Positions 45,197 to 55,500 of a stretch of DNA of 64,000 nucleotides are shown here, in pieces. The position numbers were made by a program, and so were the translations under genes. The notes under the pieces were generated by a model. The model saw only the letters and a list, made by a program, of their open reading frames with translations. It was not told the origin of the DNA and did no database searches. Origin of the DNA: JAJDIA01 sp031555735 (GTDB lineage Bacteria > Bacteroidota > Bacteroidia > Bacteroidales > Tannerellaceae). Within the stretch, counting starts at the first letter, position 1. The number at the start of each line of letters is the position of its first letter. Location: the NCBI GenBank assembly GCA_031555735.1, contig JAVBUE010000055.1:1-64000 (forward strand). The letters are read 5' to 3'.

Positions 45197-46078
45197 TTAC
45201 TTGCCTGCATCAAACAACATTTTTTTCTCCTCCGCCGAAAGGCTGTCGTATCCCGATCGTTTCAGTTTGTCCAATATGGCATCCAGCGCCTGCGTATCTC
45301 TATTCTTACGTTCATTGTATTCCATATCAGTCTCGTTACGCCGGTAGGTAACGCGCATGGTGGGTTTCGGTTTCCGTTTGCCGAGGTTCACAAACCAGTC
45401 GATCATCCGGTTCATCGGCGCGGTCAGGTCTTTGCCCGAAGCATAGCGGGAGGCGAACCAGATGCCCAGCAACGCTCCTCCGATATGAGCGATATGCCCG
45501 CCGGCATTGTCGGAAGTGATCGCCAGAAAATCGAGGATAAAGGTAAACAGGGCCAGATAGATCAGTTTCACCCGCCCAATCAGGAGCAAGTGGATTTCAT
45601 AGTTCTTCCGGTAGAAGGAAACGGCAAAAACAATCGCCATTACCGATGCCGACGCTCCCATCAGGTAACTGAAATCGGCTGCCTGGCTGAAATAGGGGAA
45701 CACATTGTAAGCCAGCATAAACAGCAAGCCGCCGGCGATCCCGCCCAGCACATACAACCCTCCCAGTTGCCGTTCATTGAAGAACTGCAGGAAGATGCCT
45801 CCAAACCAATACAACCATAACATATTGAACAGGATATGGAGAAAATCATAATGGGTGAACATATAAGTGATCAGGGTCCACGGCCGGTACAGGAATACTT
45901 CAGGCGATGCCGGCATCTGGAGGTATTGCAGGTACGGCAGCCCATGGCTGTTAAACAGCATGCACACCACTGCCGTCAGCCGGATCAACACAAACAACCC
46001 GACATTGATATACATAAACTTGGCCAGGATAGACCCGGCCTGAAAGGTACGTTTGAGATTAGTAAAAATAGCGTCCAT
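45197..46078 (-). CDS. Rhomboid-family intramembrane serine protease
   Basis: A 293-residue rhomboid. It has WTLITYMFTHYDFLHILFNMLWLYWFGG in the TM2/L1 region, the catalytic GASAS (Ser143) and HIAHIGGALLG (His198), giving the Ser-His dyad. A basic cytoplasmic tail (GKRKPKPTMRV ... KKMLFDAGK, about 85 residues) follows the last segment. Rhomboids cleave transmembrane segments of other proteins. Its first 20 bases overlap the end of the upstream rhomboid gene. Confidence 0.92.
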   Translation of the reverse strand: MDAIFTNLKRTFQAGSILAKFMYINVGLFVLIRLTAVVCMLFNSHGLPYLQYLQMPASPEVFLYRPWTLITYMFTHYDFLHILFNMLWLYWFGGIFLQFFNERQLGGLYVLGGIAGGLLFMLAYNVFPYFSQAADFSYLMGASASVMAIVFAVSFYRKNYEIHLLLIGRVKLIYLALFTFILDFLAITSDNAGGHIAHIGGALLGIWFASRYASGKDLTAPMNRMIDWFVNLGKRKPKPTMRVTYRRNETDMEYNERKNRDTQALDAILDKLKRSGYDSLSAEEKKMLFDAGK

Positions 46079-46769
46079 GATCTGCGTCTTTCTTCTTCCA
46101 AAACCGGATCATAAAGAATCCGAACAACATTCCTCCCAGGTGGGCGAAGTGAGCCACTGAATCACCGCTGAAATCGGCAACACCCAAGATTAACTCGATC
46201 AGGCCGTAGCCGACCACAAAATATTTGGCTTTGACCGGCACCGGAACAAACATGATATACAACGGCACATTGGGGAAGAGCATACCAAAAGCCAGCAGGA
46301 TCCCGAATACGGAACCCGAAGCGCCGACAGTGATCATATTATTCAGCGTAGGATCATTCCGGATCACTCCCATCACGGTATAACCGTGTTCGGAAGCAAA
46401 CGAATGGATGTCGTACAGCCAGGTCAGTTCCTGTATCAGCCCGGCGCCGATACCCGTCACCATGTAATAGATCAGAAAACGTTTCGCTCCCCACACATTT
46501 TCCAACACCCGCCCGAACATATACACGGCGAACATATTAAAGAATACATGCCCGAATGAGCGCGTATCATGCATGAACATGTATGAAATAAGCTGGTAGG
46601 GCTGGAAGTCTTTCGCTCCCGGGAAATGCAGCCCCAGCCAACTGACCAGGTCGATACCTGCCCTTGGTAACACAATGGATGCAATCCAGAAAAGTATATT
46701 GATTATGATCAGATTTTTCGTCACCGGCGGGATACTGTTGAGAAATCCCTGATTGCCTTGATTCATCAT
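46059..46769 (-). CDS. Rhomboid-family intramembrane serine protease
   Basis: A 236-residue rhomboid: PYQLISYMFMHDTRSFGHVFFNMFAVYMFG, catalytic GASGSVFG (Ser151) and VAHFAHLGGMLFGF (His210). There is a long loop between the helices (about 118-145). It is the first gene of a three-gene unit (rhomboid, rhomboid, EEP protein), with a TACCTTTG box at 46789-46796. The two rhomboids differ enough to suggest distinct substrates or a complex. Confidence 0.92.
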   Translation of the reverse strand: MMNQGNQGFLNSIPPVTKNLIIINILFWIASIVLPRAGIDLVSWLGLHFPGAKDFQPYQLISYMFMHDTRSFGHVFFNMFAVYMFGRVLENVWGAKRFLIYYMVTGIGAGLIQELTWLYDIHSFASEHGYTVMGVIRNDPTLNNMITVGASGSVFGILLAFGMLFPNVPLYIMFVPVPVKAKYFVVGYGLIELILGVADFSGDSVAHFAHLGGMLFGFFMIRFWKKKDADHGRYFY

Positions 46770-46788
46770 ATAAAGCGCATTTTTGTAG

Positions 46789-46796
46789 CAAAGGTA
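46789..46796 (-). promoter_or_regulatory. -7 box for the rhomboid operon
   Basis: TACCTTTG on the minus strand, 20 bases before ATG 46769. Confidence 0.6.
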
Positions 46797-46866
46797 CTAT
46801 AATTTGCATTGTTTTGCCTCCTTTTTAGCCTAAATCACCCTTTCCGCTAAAAAAAATGTCGCTTTT

Positions 46867-46898
46867 TTTGGCAACCTATTAAAATAAAGCTACATTTG
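46867..46898 (+). promoter_or_regulatory. Complete -33/-7 promoter of the HU gene
   Basis: TTTG at 46867-46870 and TACATTTG at 46891-46898 are 20 bases apart, a near-consensus Bacteroidota promoter. The leader would be about 60 bases. Confidence 0.75.
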
Positions 46899-46961
46899 AT
46901 GCCAACTTTCGAATCAATTAGAAGTGTTAAAATGTATTAATAATATCAACAGTAATCTATC

Positions 46962-47234
46962 ATGAACAAAACAGAATTCATCAGCGCAGTTGCCGAAAAG
47001 GCCGGCTTGAGCAAAGTAGATGCAAAAAAAGCAGTAGATGCATTTGTAGAAACGGTTTCTAACGAATTGAAAACAGGCGGCAAGGTTGCTCTGCTTGGTT
47101 TTGGATCTTTCTCTGTATCTGAAAAAGCGGCTCGTAAGGGTGTCAATCCGAAAACGAAAGCTACTATTTCTATTCCGGCTCGCAAATCAGTTAAATTTAA
47201 AGCTGGTTCTGAACTGAACGAAATTGTAAAATAA
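46962..47234 (+). CDS. HU-family nucleoid DNA-binding protein
   Basis: A 90-residue HU/IHF-type protein: MNKTEFISAVAEKAGLSKVD, the dimer core KVALLGFGSFSVSEKAARKG, and the arm NPKTKATISIPARKSVKFKAGSEL with the proline that kinks DNA. HU dimers bend and compact DNA without strong sequence preference. It is a single-gene unit between a near-consensus promoter and a clear terminator, consistent with high expression. Confidence 0.96.
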   Translation: MNKTEFISAVAEKAGLSKVDAKKAVDAFVETVSNELKTGGKVALLGFGSFSVSEKAARKGVNPKTKATISIPARKSVKFKAGSELNEIVK

Positions 47235-47256
47235 TAGGAGATATTGCCTATTTTTA

Positions 47257-47292
47257 AATAAGGTTGCTTCCGTAAGCAACCTTATTTTTTTG
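47257..47292 (+). terminator. Intrinsic terminator after the HU gene
   Basis: ATAAGGTTGCTT pairs with AAGCAACCTTAT around CCGT, followed by seven T's. The argS -7 box begins two bases later. Confidence 0.92.
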
Positions 47293-47293
47293 T

Positions 47294-47301
47294 TACCTTT
47301 G
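47294..47301 (+). promoter_or_regulatory. -7 box for argS
   Basis: TACCTTTG, 26 bases before ATG 47328, directly abutting the HU terminator. Confidence 0.65.
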
Positions 47302-47327
47302 CCGCCAAAATACGAAGATATATATCC

Positions 47328-49124
47328 ATGGCCAGTATCGAACAACAAATCACCGGCTCCATCCGCAGTTGCATCAAAGAGCTGTATAACGCGGAGGTGA
47401 CAGCCGATCAGATCCAGTTACAAAAAACAAAAAAAGAGTTCACGGGACACCTCACCCTCGTTGTTTTCCCTTTCCTGCGGCAATCGAAAAAGTCGCCCGA
47501 ACAAACGGCGCACGAAATCGGGGAATACCTGCAGGCACACGAATCGTCCGTCGCCGCCTTCAATGTGATCAAGGGATTCCTCAACCTGACCGTGTCAGCC
47601 AACTGCTGGATCCAACTGCTGAATGACATCCACGCCCAACCGTCGTACGGACTGGTGCCCGTCACCGACGACGCCAAACTGGTCATGATCGAGTATTCAT
47701 CCCCCAACACCAACAAACCCCTCCATCTGGGACATGTCCGGAACAACCTCTTAGGTTTCAGCCTGGCTGAGATCATGAAAGCTAACGGATACAAGGTGGT
47801 GAAAACGAATATAGTAAACGACCGCGGCATCCATATCTGCAAATCCATGCTCGCCTGGCAAAAATGGGGCGAAGGCATCACACCGGAGAAAGCGGGGAAG
47901 AAGGGGGATCACCTCATCGGCGACTTCTACGTGTTGTTCGACAAGCACTACAAACAGGAGTTGAAAGAACTGGAAGCTGTCGGTCTTTCCAGGGAAGCCG
48001 CCGAAGCCCAATCCGTCCTCATGGGCGAAGCGCGCGAAATGCTCCGCCAATGGGAGGCGGGCGACAAGGAAATACGTTCCCTCTGGGAAACGATGAATAG
48101 CTGGGTTTATGCCGGCTTTGCGGAAACATACAAGCGGATGGGCGTCGATTTCGATAAGATCTATTATGAATCGGAAACCTACCTGGAAGGAAAGAACGAA
48201 GTATTGCGGGGTGTAGGCGAAGGCGTCTTTTATGCCCGCGAAGACGGATCCGTATGGGCCGACCTCACCGCCGACGGGCTGGATGAAAAGCTGTTGCTCC
48301 GCGCCGACGGCACCTCCGTCTATATGACGCAAGACATCGGTACGGCCAAACTCCGTTTCGACGATTACCCGATCGATCAGATGATCTATGTCGTAGGGAA
48401 TGAGCAGAACTACCATTTCCAGGTATTATCCATCCTTCTCGACAAGCTGGGCTTCGGCTTCGGCAAAGGGTTGACCCACTTCTCCTATGGCATGGTGGAA
48501 CTCCCCGAAGGGAAGATGAAAAGCCGCGAAGGAACCGTGGTGGATGCAGACGACCTGATGGATGAAATGATCCGTACCGCCCACGAAATATCTCTCGAAC
48601 TGGGTAAGCTGGACGAGATGACTCCTGAAGAGGCGCAGGATATCTCCCGCGTGGTCGGACTGGGTTCCCTGAAATACTTCATCCTGAAAGTAGATCCCCG
48701 GAAGAATATGACGTTCAACCCGAAAGAGTCGATCGACTTCAACGGCAACACAGGCCCGTTTATCCAATACACCTACGCCCGTATCCGTTCGGTATTACGG
48801 AAAGCGGAGGCGCAGGGAATCGTGTTGCCCACAGCACTGCCCCTCGATTTTACCCTCTCCGAAAAAGAAGAGAACCTGATCCAGCTCCTTTCCAACTTCG
48901 CCGGAGTGGTACGGGAAGCCGGTACCGAATGCAGCCCGGCACTGGTAGCCAACTACATCTACGACCTGGTGAAGGAGTACAACCAGTTCTACCACGACTT
49001 CTCCATCCTCCGGGAAGAAAACACCGTGCTGCAACACTTCCGCCTGATCCTGTCGGCCAATATCGCCAACGTGGTGAAAGCGGGCATGTCGCTGCTCGGT
49101 ATCGAAGTTCCCGAACGGATGTAA
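47328..49124 (+). CDS. argS: Arginine-tRNA ligase
   Basis: A 598-residue class I synthetase with the ArgS N-terminal additional domain, EYSSPNTNKPLHLGHVRNNLLG (HIGH motif as HLGH), NDRGIHICKSM, YMTQDIGTA, GMVELPEGKMKSREGTVV in place of KMSKS, and the DALR anticodon-binding end (LILSANIANVVKAGMSLLGIEVPERM). It charges tRNA-Arg and needs the tRNA for activation. Confidence 0.97.
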   Translation: MASIEQQITGSIRSCIKELYNAEVTADQIQLQKTKKEFTGHLTLVVFPFLRQSKKSPEQTAHEIGEYLQAHESSVAAFNVIKGFLNLTVSANCWIQLLNDIHAQPSYGLVPVTDDAKLVMIEYSSPNTNKPLHLGHVRNNLLGFSLAEIMKANGYKVVKTNIVNDRGIHICKSMLAWQKWGEGITPEKAGKKGDHLIGDFYVLFDKHYKQELKELEAVGLSREAAEAQSVLMGEAREMLRQWEAGDKEIRSLWETMNSWVYAGFAETYKRMGVDFDKIYYESETYLEGKNEVLRGVGEGVFYAREDGSVWADLTADGLDEKLLLRADGTSVYMTQDIGTAKLRFDDYPIDQMIYVVGNEQNYHFQVLSILLDKLGFGFGKGLTHFSYGMVELPEGKMKSREGTVVDADDLMDEMIRTAHEISLELGKLDEMTPEEAQDISRVVGLGSLKYFILKVDPRKNMTFNPKESIDFNGNTGPFIQYTYARIRSVLRKAEAQGIVLPTALPLDFTLSEKEENLIQLLSNFAGVVREAGTECSPALVANYIYDLVKEYNQFYHDFSILREENTVLQHFRLILSANIANVVKAGMSLLGIEVPERM

Positions 49125-49151
49125 GCACGGAACTAATTATATATGAGCCTT

Positions 49152-49184
49152 TTTGCTGCAGGAGATGGACTTTTTATATCTTTG
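49152..49184 (+). promoter_or_regulatory. -33/-7 promoter for the two-domain DUF1080 gene
   Basis: TTTG at 49152-49155 and TATCTTTG at 49177-49184 are 21 bases apart. Confidence 0.6.
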
Positions 49185-49219
49185 CAGGATGAGAGTTTTA
49201 TCTGAATACTAATCAAAAA

Positions 49220-50506
49220 ATGAATCGGGGAATGAAAAAAACAGCATTTTCTGCCATATTGCTGGCAGGCGCTTCACTCGTAGGACTGACGGCGTGCGAC
49301 GGTACGAAGCAAAACACATTAACACCGGAAGAGGCCGCCGACGGCTGGGCGCTTCTGTTTGACGGACAAACACTCAATGGGTGGAAAGATTACAACGGCA
49401 CCGCACTCACACAGCCCTGGCATGTGGTTGACGGATGCATCCAGGCTAAAGGCGAAGGCAGCGACGGCAGCGGCTATATCGTAACAGACAAACAGTATGA
49501 GAACTTTATCATCTCCTGGGACTGGAAACTGTCGGAAGGCGGCAACAGCGGCATGCTCTTCCATGTGGTAGAACGTCCCCAATATGCTGTCCCCTATGTA
49601 ACGGGACCGGAATACCAGTTGATCGACAACATCGGTTTTGCCAGCCCGCTCGAACCGTGGCAGAACTTAGGTGCCGACTATGCCATGTATTTGCCCGACC
49701 TCACACAGGTGAAGGTGAATCCCGCCGGCGAATGGAACACGTCCAAAATCGTATTTGACAACGGACACGTGGAGTTCTGGATGAACGGGGTTAAAACCAT
49801 TGAATACGAAGCCTGGACCGACGACTGGTATGCCCGTAAGAACAGCGGAAAATGGAACAACGCCCCGGAATACGGACTGGCGCACAAAGGGGTATTCTGC
49901 CTGCAGGATCACGGCTATCCGGCGTCTTTCCGCAATATCAAGGTGAAAGAACTTCCGCGCAAGACCAAAGAAGTAACCCTTTTCAACGGAACAGATCTGA
50001 CCGGCTGGGAAGCATACGGCACGGAACAATGGTATGTGCAAGACGGCCTGCTTGTCTGCGAGAGTGGCCCCGATAAACAATATGGCTACCTGGCGACCCG
50101 CGAATACTATGACGACTTCGACCTGACAGTTGAATTCAAGCAGGAAGCCGACGGTAACTCCGGCGTATTCATCCGCTCCTTCATCGAAGAAGGGGTGAAA
50201 GTAAACGGCTGGCAGGTGGAAGTGGCGCCGAAAGGACACGACACCGGCGGTATCTATGAATCCTATGGCCGCGACTGGCTGGTACAGATCCCGGAAGAAA
50301 AAGAATCCATCCTGAAGGAAAAAGACTGGAACACCCTGCGTATCAAAGTACTGGGCAACAACGTCACCACCTGGCTCAACGGCGAAGAAATGGTGAACTT
50401 CAGCGACGACAAGATCGGTGCCGCCCAAGGCCGCATCGCTCTCCAGATCCACGACGGCGGCGGCATCAAAGTGCGTTGGCGCAACCTGACACTGAAGACA
50501 TTATAA
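49220..50506 (+). CDS. Two-domain DUF1080 lipoprotein
   Basis: A 428-residue lipoprotein with lipobox LTAC (Cys26) and two consecutive DUF1080 domains. The first (about 38-250) has GWALLFDGQTLNGWKDYNG, WDWKLSEGGNSGMLFHV, GPEYQLIDN and GVFCLQDHGYPASFRNIKV. The second (about 255-428) has TLFNGTDLTGWEAYG, VEFKQEADGNSGVFIRS, VNGWQVEVA and RIALQIHDGGGIKVRWRNL. Such proteins are linked to hydrolysis of 3-keto-glycosides in Bacteroides-type bacteria; here that is family knowledge only. A second in-frame ATG at 49232 is possible. A hairpin with T's follows. Confidence 0.88.
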   Translation: MNRGMKKTAFSAILLAGASLVGLTACDGTKQNTLTPEEAADGWALLFDGQTLNGWKDYNGTALTQPWHVVDGCIQAKGEGSDGSGYIVTDKQYENFIISWDWKLSEGGNSGMLFHVVERPQYAVPYVTGPEYQLIDNIGFASPLEPWQNLGADYAMYLPDLTQVKVNPAGEWNTSKIVFDNGHVEFWMNGVKTIEYEAWTDDWYARKNSGKWNNAPEYGLAHKGVFCLQDHGYPASFRNIKVKELPRKTKEVTLFNGTDLTGWEAYGTEQWYVQDGLLVCESGPDKQYGYLATREYYDDFDLTVEFKQEADGNSGVFIRSFIEEGVKVNGWQVEVAPKGHDTGGIYESYGRDWLVQIPEEKESILKEKDWNTLRIKVLGNNVTTWLNGEEMVNFSDDKIGAAQGRIALQIHDGGGIKVRWRNLTLKTL

Positions 50507-50514
50507 TACAAACG

Positions 50515-50566
50515 AGGGGGGTGTCAAAAGTCCACCATTAGCACACTGATGACATCCCCTTTTTTA
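50515..50566 (+). terminator. Terminator-like hairpin after the two-domain DUF1080 gene
   Basis: AGGGGGGTGTC pairs, with one bulged G, with GACATCCCCT. A run of T's follows. Confidence 0.65.
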
Positions 50567-50594
50567 TTTTTCTCTTAAGTGGCATTCTCAATGT

Positions 50595-51137
50595 ATGGAT
50601 GAGAAGATGTATCTTCAGGCTATCGCCTCGGACAACATACAAGCGTTTGAACAACTATTTCTTACATACCAACCCAAACTTATCTTCTTCCTGAAAGGCT
50701 TCCTTCATGATGAAGAATCAAGCAGGGATATGGCGCAGGAGATATTCCTTTCCTTGTGGATAAACCGCAACAAGTTAAAAAACGTCCGTTCGTTTTCCGC
50801 TTACCTCTTCCAGATTGCACGCTATAATATTTACAATCACTTTGACCGGCTACTTGTACATGAAAAATACACGATCGAACAAATTATCCAATTAACCGAG
50901 TCCACTTCACTTGAAGAAGAAATTTTTTTAAAAGACCTTCAGGAATATATCGAAACCATCGTTCGCAATATGCCGCCACAAAGGCAACGCATCTTCCGTA
51001 TGAGCAGGTATGATGGCCTCACGAATGAAGAAATCGCCCAACAACTACAAATAAACCGCCGAACAGTGGAGAACCACCTTTCCGCTGCCTTATCTGATTT
51101 GCGTAAAGTCCTATTCTATCTTTGCTTTTTTCTGTAA
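50595..51137 (+). CDS. ECF-type RNA polymerase sigma-70 factor
   Basis: A 180-residue sigma factor. Region 2 (AFEQLFLTYQPKLIFFLKGFLHDEESSRDMAQEIFLSLWINR) and region 4 (MPPQRQRIFRMSRYDGLTNEEIAQQLQINRRTVENHLSAAL) are clear and region 3 is missing, as in ECF factors. The FecR-type gene begins 28 bases later, then SusC and SusD, so it probably drives the local uptake genes once released by its anti-sigma factor. Confidence 0.93.
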   Translation: MDEKMYLQAIASDNIQAFEQLFLTYQPKLIFFLKGFLHDEESSRDMAQEIFLSLWINRNKLKNVRSFSAYLFQIARYNIYNHFDRLLVHEKYTIEQIIQLTESTSLEEEIFLKDLQEYIETIVRNMPPQRQRIFRMSRYDGLTNEEIAQQLQINRRTVENHLSAALSDLRKVLFYLCFFL

Positions 51138-51165
51138 ATAATTGCTTACTGACTGTGTGTAAAGC

Positions 51166-52191
51166 ATGAGTACACTTACTCACTATACAAACAGCAGCAA
51201 AGACATGCAATCAGAGATCATCAAAAGAATCATATCCTCCTTTTTTGGGAAACGTTTTCCGGACAATACCCAACGGCTATTCGGTCAGTGGCTGATAGCA
51301 GATGATGCAAAAGGTGAAAAAGAGATTATTCTGAAAAGTTTATGGGACAATAGCCCTGCGATCTCTACCGATCAAACCCACACGGACTGGAAACACCTCC
51401 GGAAACAAATTGCAGTATTCCAACCTGCTTTTCCTTCTTTCAATCATAAATGGATCAGATATGCCGCAGCGATTGTCCTGGCGGTCATTCTCTCCGGAAC
51501 CTCCGCCTATTGGTTGGTAAAAAAACAGGAATCCACCCGTTTTCCCGATCTGGTCGAACGCTACATCCCACAGGGAGAAAGCCAATATATGGAGTTATCC
51601 GATGGATCTGGCGTATGGCTGAATGCCGGATCTTTGCTTGTTTATCCCCGGGAGTTTTCAGGCAAAGACCGTTCCGTATTCCTCTCCGGCGAAGCCACAT
51701 TTAACGTAATACCCCATACAAAAAAACCGTTTTTTGTCAAAACATCCCACATCCAGGTGGAGGTATTGGGTACCTTATTTACCGTTAAATCCTATCCGAA
51801 TGATACGGAAGTATCTGCCACACTTGAAAGAGGAAGTATTAGTGTCGCTATTAAAGACGACTCATCCAAAACATCCATCCTGCGCCCCGGTGAACAATTG
51901 GTTTACTCAAATCTCAACCATACGGTACAGATCCATGCGATCGACCTCGACTTGTATAAGATGGAAAGAAAAGGATATCTCATTTTTGAGAATGCTTCTT
52001 TCCGGGAATTGATCACAGCCATCGAGAGGAGGTATAATGTTTCCATCTATTATGATGCGCAACGATACGAAAACCACAAATACAACATCAAATTTGCACC
52101 CAATGAGCCTATCGGAGAAGTCATGAATATCCTTTCTCAGTTAGTCGGTATCAGGTACAAAATAAACAATACTGTAATAATCATCCACTAA
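51166..52191 (+). CDS. FecR-family anti-sigma factor
   Basis: A 341-residue protein: cytoplasmic N-terminal part (about 1-95), one membrane segment (about 97-117), the FecR periplasmic domain (YIPQGESQYMELSDGSGVWLNAGSLLVYPREF, GEATFNV, VEVLGTLFTVKSY) and a DUF4974 end (FENASFRELITAIERRYNVSIYYD). It should hold the ECF sigma factor at the membrane until the STN domain of the SusC receptor signals. The start may be ATG 51166 or ATG 51205. Confidence 0.92.
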   Translation: MSTLTHYTNSSKDMQSEIIKRIISSFFGKRFPDNTQRLFGQWLIADDAKGEKEIILKSLWDNSPAISTDQTHTDWKHLRKQIAVFQPAFPSFNHKWIRYAAAIVLAVILSGTSAYWLVKKQESTRFPDLVERYIPQGESQYMELSDGSGVWLNAGSLLVYPREFSGKDRSVFLSGEATFNVIPHTKKPFFVKTSHIQVEVLGTLFTVKSYPNDTEVSATLERGSISVAIKDDSSKTSILRPGEQLVYSNLNHTVQIHAIDLDLYKMERKGYLIFENASFRELITAIERRYNVSIYYDAQRYENHKYNIKFAPNEPIGEVMNILSQLVGIRYKINNTVIIIH

Positions 52192-52224
52192 AGAGAAAGG
52201 AGGACTCCACATGGAAAAAAGAAA

Positions 52225-52259
52225 CCGGGAAGATCAACCTGCAAAATTTCTCTTCCCGG
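52225..52259 (+). other. Hairpin in the FecR-SusC gap
   Basis: CCGGGAAGA (52225-52233) pairs with TCTTCCCGG (52251-52259) in the 150-base gap. It has no T run directly after it, so it may be an mRNA processing or stability structure rather than a terminator. Confidence 0.45.
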
Positions 52260-52341
52260 CGTTTGAAATCTGATCATAACAAACAACAACAAGTGTACAA
52301 ATTTATTATCAACAAGTTTTCAACTTAAAGCATACAAATAT

Positions 52342-52560
52342 ATGAAATTAACCTTCCCAATAGACCCGACAGGCAATAAAAAGTCGGGGCGGATGATCAT
52401 AGTAAGCATCTTACTCCTTTTCTGTATAGCCGGACAAGCCCAACAGCAGAAAATTCGCCTGACAGGACACAACATGACGTTAAAGGCTGTATTCCGGCAA
52501 ATTGAACAACAGACCGGATTGTCTATCGATTTCAGTCGGATGAATTGGACGTCTCCAGGA
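52342..52560 (+). pseudogene. Frameshifted N-terminus (signal peptide and STN start) of the SusC receptor
   Basis: ATG 52342 opens the true N-terminus of the receptor: a signal region (MIIVSILLLFCIAGQAQ) and the first half of an STN domain (KIRLTGHNMTLKAVFRQIEQ, QTGLSIDFSRMN). At about 52543-52547 the sense passes into the frame of the next entry. The expected continuation after FSRMN is LDVSRILPSL, which needs AATTTGGAC where the sequence has AATTGGAC, one T fewer. The frame itself runs on without meaning to 52740. A true mutation, a sequencing error or ribosomal slippage are all possible. Confidence 0.75.
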
Positions 52561-55500
52561 TTCTGCCTTCTCTTTCCGAAGAAGGAGAAGTTAAAGGCAT
52601 TCTGGAACAGCTACTTGCAAATCCGGAATTATCCATCCGTTTCCAGGACAAACATATTATTATTACAAAAGGGAACACCGTTGGCCGGCAAGCCAAAGCG
52701 ATCACAGGTACGGTTACCGACCATACCGGTGAAGCAATAATCGGAGCCAACATCCTGGAAAAAGGAACAACAAACGGGAATATCACCGACTTGGATGGCC
52801 ATTTCACATTGACCGTCCAGGAGAATGCCGTCCTGGAAATCAGATACATCGGTTACCTGCCGCAGGAAATATCCACCCGCGATAAAGATGATTTCCGAAT
52901 CATATTGAAAGAAGATACGCAGGCTTTGGATGAAGTGGTGGTGGTAGGTTATGGCACCCAAAAGAAAGTAAACCTGACAGGTGCGGTCTCCTCCGTGAAA
53001 TTCGGCCAGGAACTGGAGAACCGCCCCATCACCAATGCATCACAGGCATTGGCCGGTAAGGTTGCCGGTTTGTGGGTAAGCCAAAACTCCGGTAAACCGG
53101 GAGAAGATGGCGCCCAGCTCCGTATCCGCGGATGGGGAACATTGAACAATTCCAATCCACTGGTCATTATCGACGGAGTGGAAGGCGGATTCGACCAGAT
53201 CAATCCAAACGATATCGAAAGCGTCAGCGTATTGAAAGATGCCGCAAGTGCCGCCATATACGGATCGAAAGCCGCCAATGGCGTCATCCTTGTCACCACT
53301 AAAATGGGAAACCGTGAAGAAAAGACACAGGTCAACTTCTCCTCTTACCTCGGTGTACAATCGTTAGGGAGAAAATACGACCTCATCAATAACAGTGCGG
53401 AATCCATGACAATGTCCAACAAGGCATATACGAATGAAGGGAAAAGTCCCATATATCCGGATTATCTGGTCAATGCATTCAAAGAGGGCACCGATCCTTA
53501 CACATACCCAAACACAGATTGGTTTGACATCATGTTCGAGCCCTCACTGATGTATGAAGGAAACTTATCCATCAAGGGTGGAACACAGAAAAGTTCCTCC
53601 TACCTTTCCATCAATTACCTGAATCAGGATGGAATGGTCCCAAATTCCAATTCATATCGTTACAGTATCCGCGCCAATATGGAATACGATATAAACAACT
53701 GGTTGAAAGTGGGTGGACGCTTCAATTACATGAGACGCATCGCTGATGAGCCTTATGATCTTGGCCGCGCCTTTGAAACGTTGAGGGAAGCAACCCCTTT
53801 TATCGCGGCCCGCACACGCGACGGACGCTTCGGTTCTTCGGAAGCGATCAACGACCAGGGCACCTGCCTGTACGACAATCGCAATCCATTGATAGACGCA
53901 TCAAACGGTCAACGGCGAACCACCACCGATTTTTTATCGGCCAATGTCTTTATCCAGTTTGATCTAACGAAAGACCTGATTTTTAAGGCCACCTGGTCGT
54001 CAAACGGGAACTGGCAATTGCTCGACAGGTATAACGAACCGTTGTTCGGCTATACCGATTCGGGCAAAGAAACGATCACCAAGAACTACAACCGGGAGGG
54101 GCTGGAGATGATCAGGCAACAAAGTACATCCATGAACAACAACCTGTATTCAACCCTGAGTTACACTAAAACACTGAATGAGGTACATGACTTATCCGCA
54201 ATTGCCGGTCTTCAGTTGGAAGATTTTACCGTAAGAAGCGTTCGATCCAGACGTTCCGAACCCCCCAAGCCCGGCTTAACCCAGGTGGATGCAGGCACAT
54301 CCGGAATCCAGGGTAATGGTAATATGGAAGGGTTGCGTATGTTTTCGTATTTCGGACGTATCAATTATGCCTTTCAACAAAAATATCTGCTGGAAGCCAA
54401 CTTGAGAGCCGACGCCTCATCGCGCTTCAGCGAGAATAACCGATGGGGGTATTTTCCGGGGTTTTCTGCCGGTTGGCGTATCGGGGAAGAAAAATTCATC
54501 AGAGACCTGAATCTGTTTTCAAACTTAAAGCTACGGGCATCCTGGGGACAATTGGGCAATCAAAGCATTGCCGGATACTGGCCATACCTGACCGTCATTA
54601 CGCAGAACAACGGACTAAGCTACAGCTACAATGGTGCCTTTTCGCCTGGCGCCGCAGTGACAGCGATGGTTGACGAAAACATTACCTGGGAAACAACGAC
54701 CACACTGGATATCGGTGCCGACATCGGATTGTTGTCCAACAAACTCAATCTTGAATTGGATTATTTCCACAAAAAGACCACCGATATCATCGTCCAGTTA
54801 CCCATCCCACTAACCTTAGGTGGAATATCCGCGCCTTATGAAAACGTTGGCGCCATGGTGAACAAGGGGATCGATTTAACCGTCAACTACGGGAATAAGA
54901 CCGCAGATCCTGACCAATTCGGATATGATGTCAGCCTGAACTTTACCTACGTAAACAACGAAGTCACCAAGTTCAGGGGAGGCAAGTCACCGGATCAATT
55001 ATATCTCATCCGCGAAGGGTACTCCTACCAGACGTTGTATGGATACAAAGTGACAGGCATCTACCAGACAGATGATGAAGCGACTTCACACATGCACGCG
55101 AACGGTTTTAAACCGAAAGCCGGATACCTGAAGTTTGAGGATAAGAACCAGGATGGCAAATTAGGATATGAAGACAAGCAGGAACTTGGCAATACCGTAC
55201 CCAAAGTAACTTATGGACTGACGACCAATTTCAAATACAAGAACTTCGACCTGAGTCTGTTGTTCCAGGGAATTGCCGGTGCACACTTATACACACAGAA
55301 TACATATACCATCATGGACTACGAACGCCAAACAATCACATCCAAATGGAGAGATGCCTGGACACCGGAGAACACGGGAACAAACATACCCAGCCTGAAA
55401 TTCAACTCTACCTGGGAGAACTCCGAAAACTCCTTCTGGGTACACCGTGCCGATTTCCTGAAACTCAAGAATGTGCAGTTGGGATACATGCTTCCACGTG

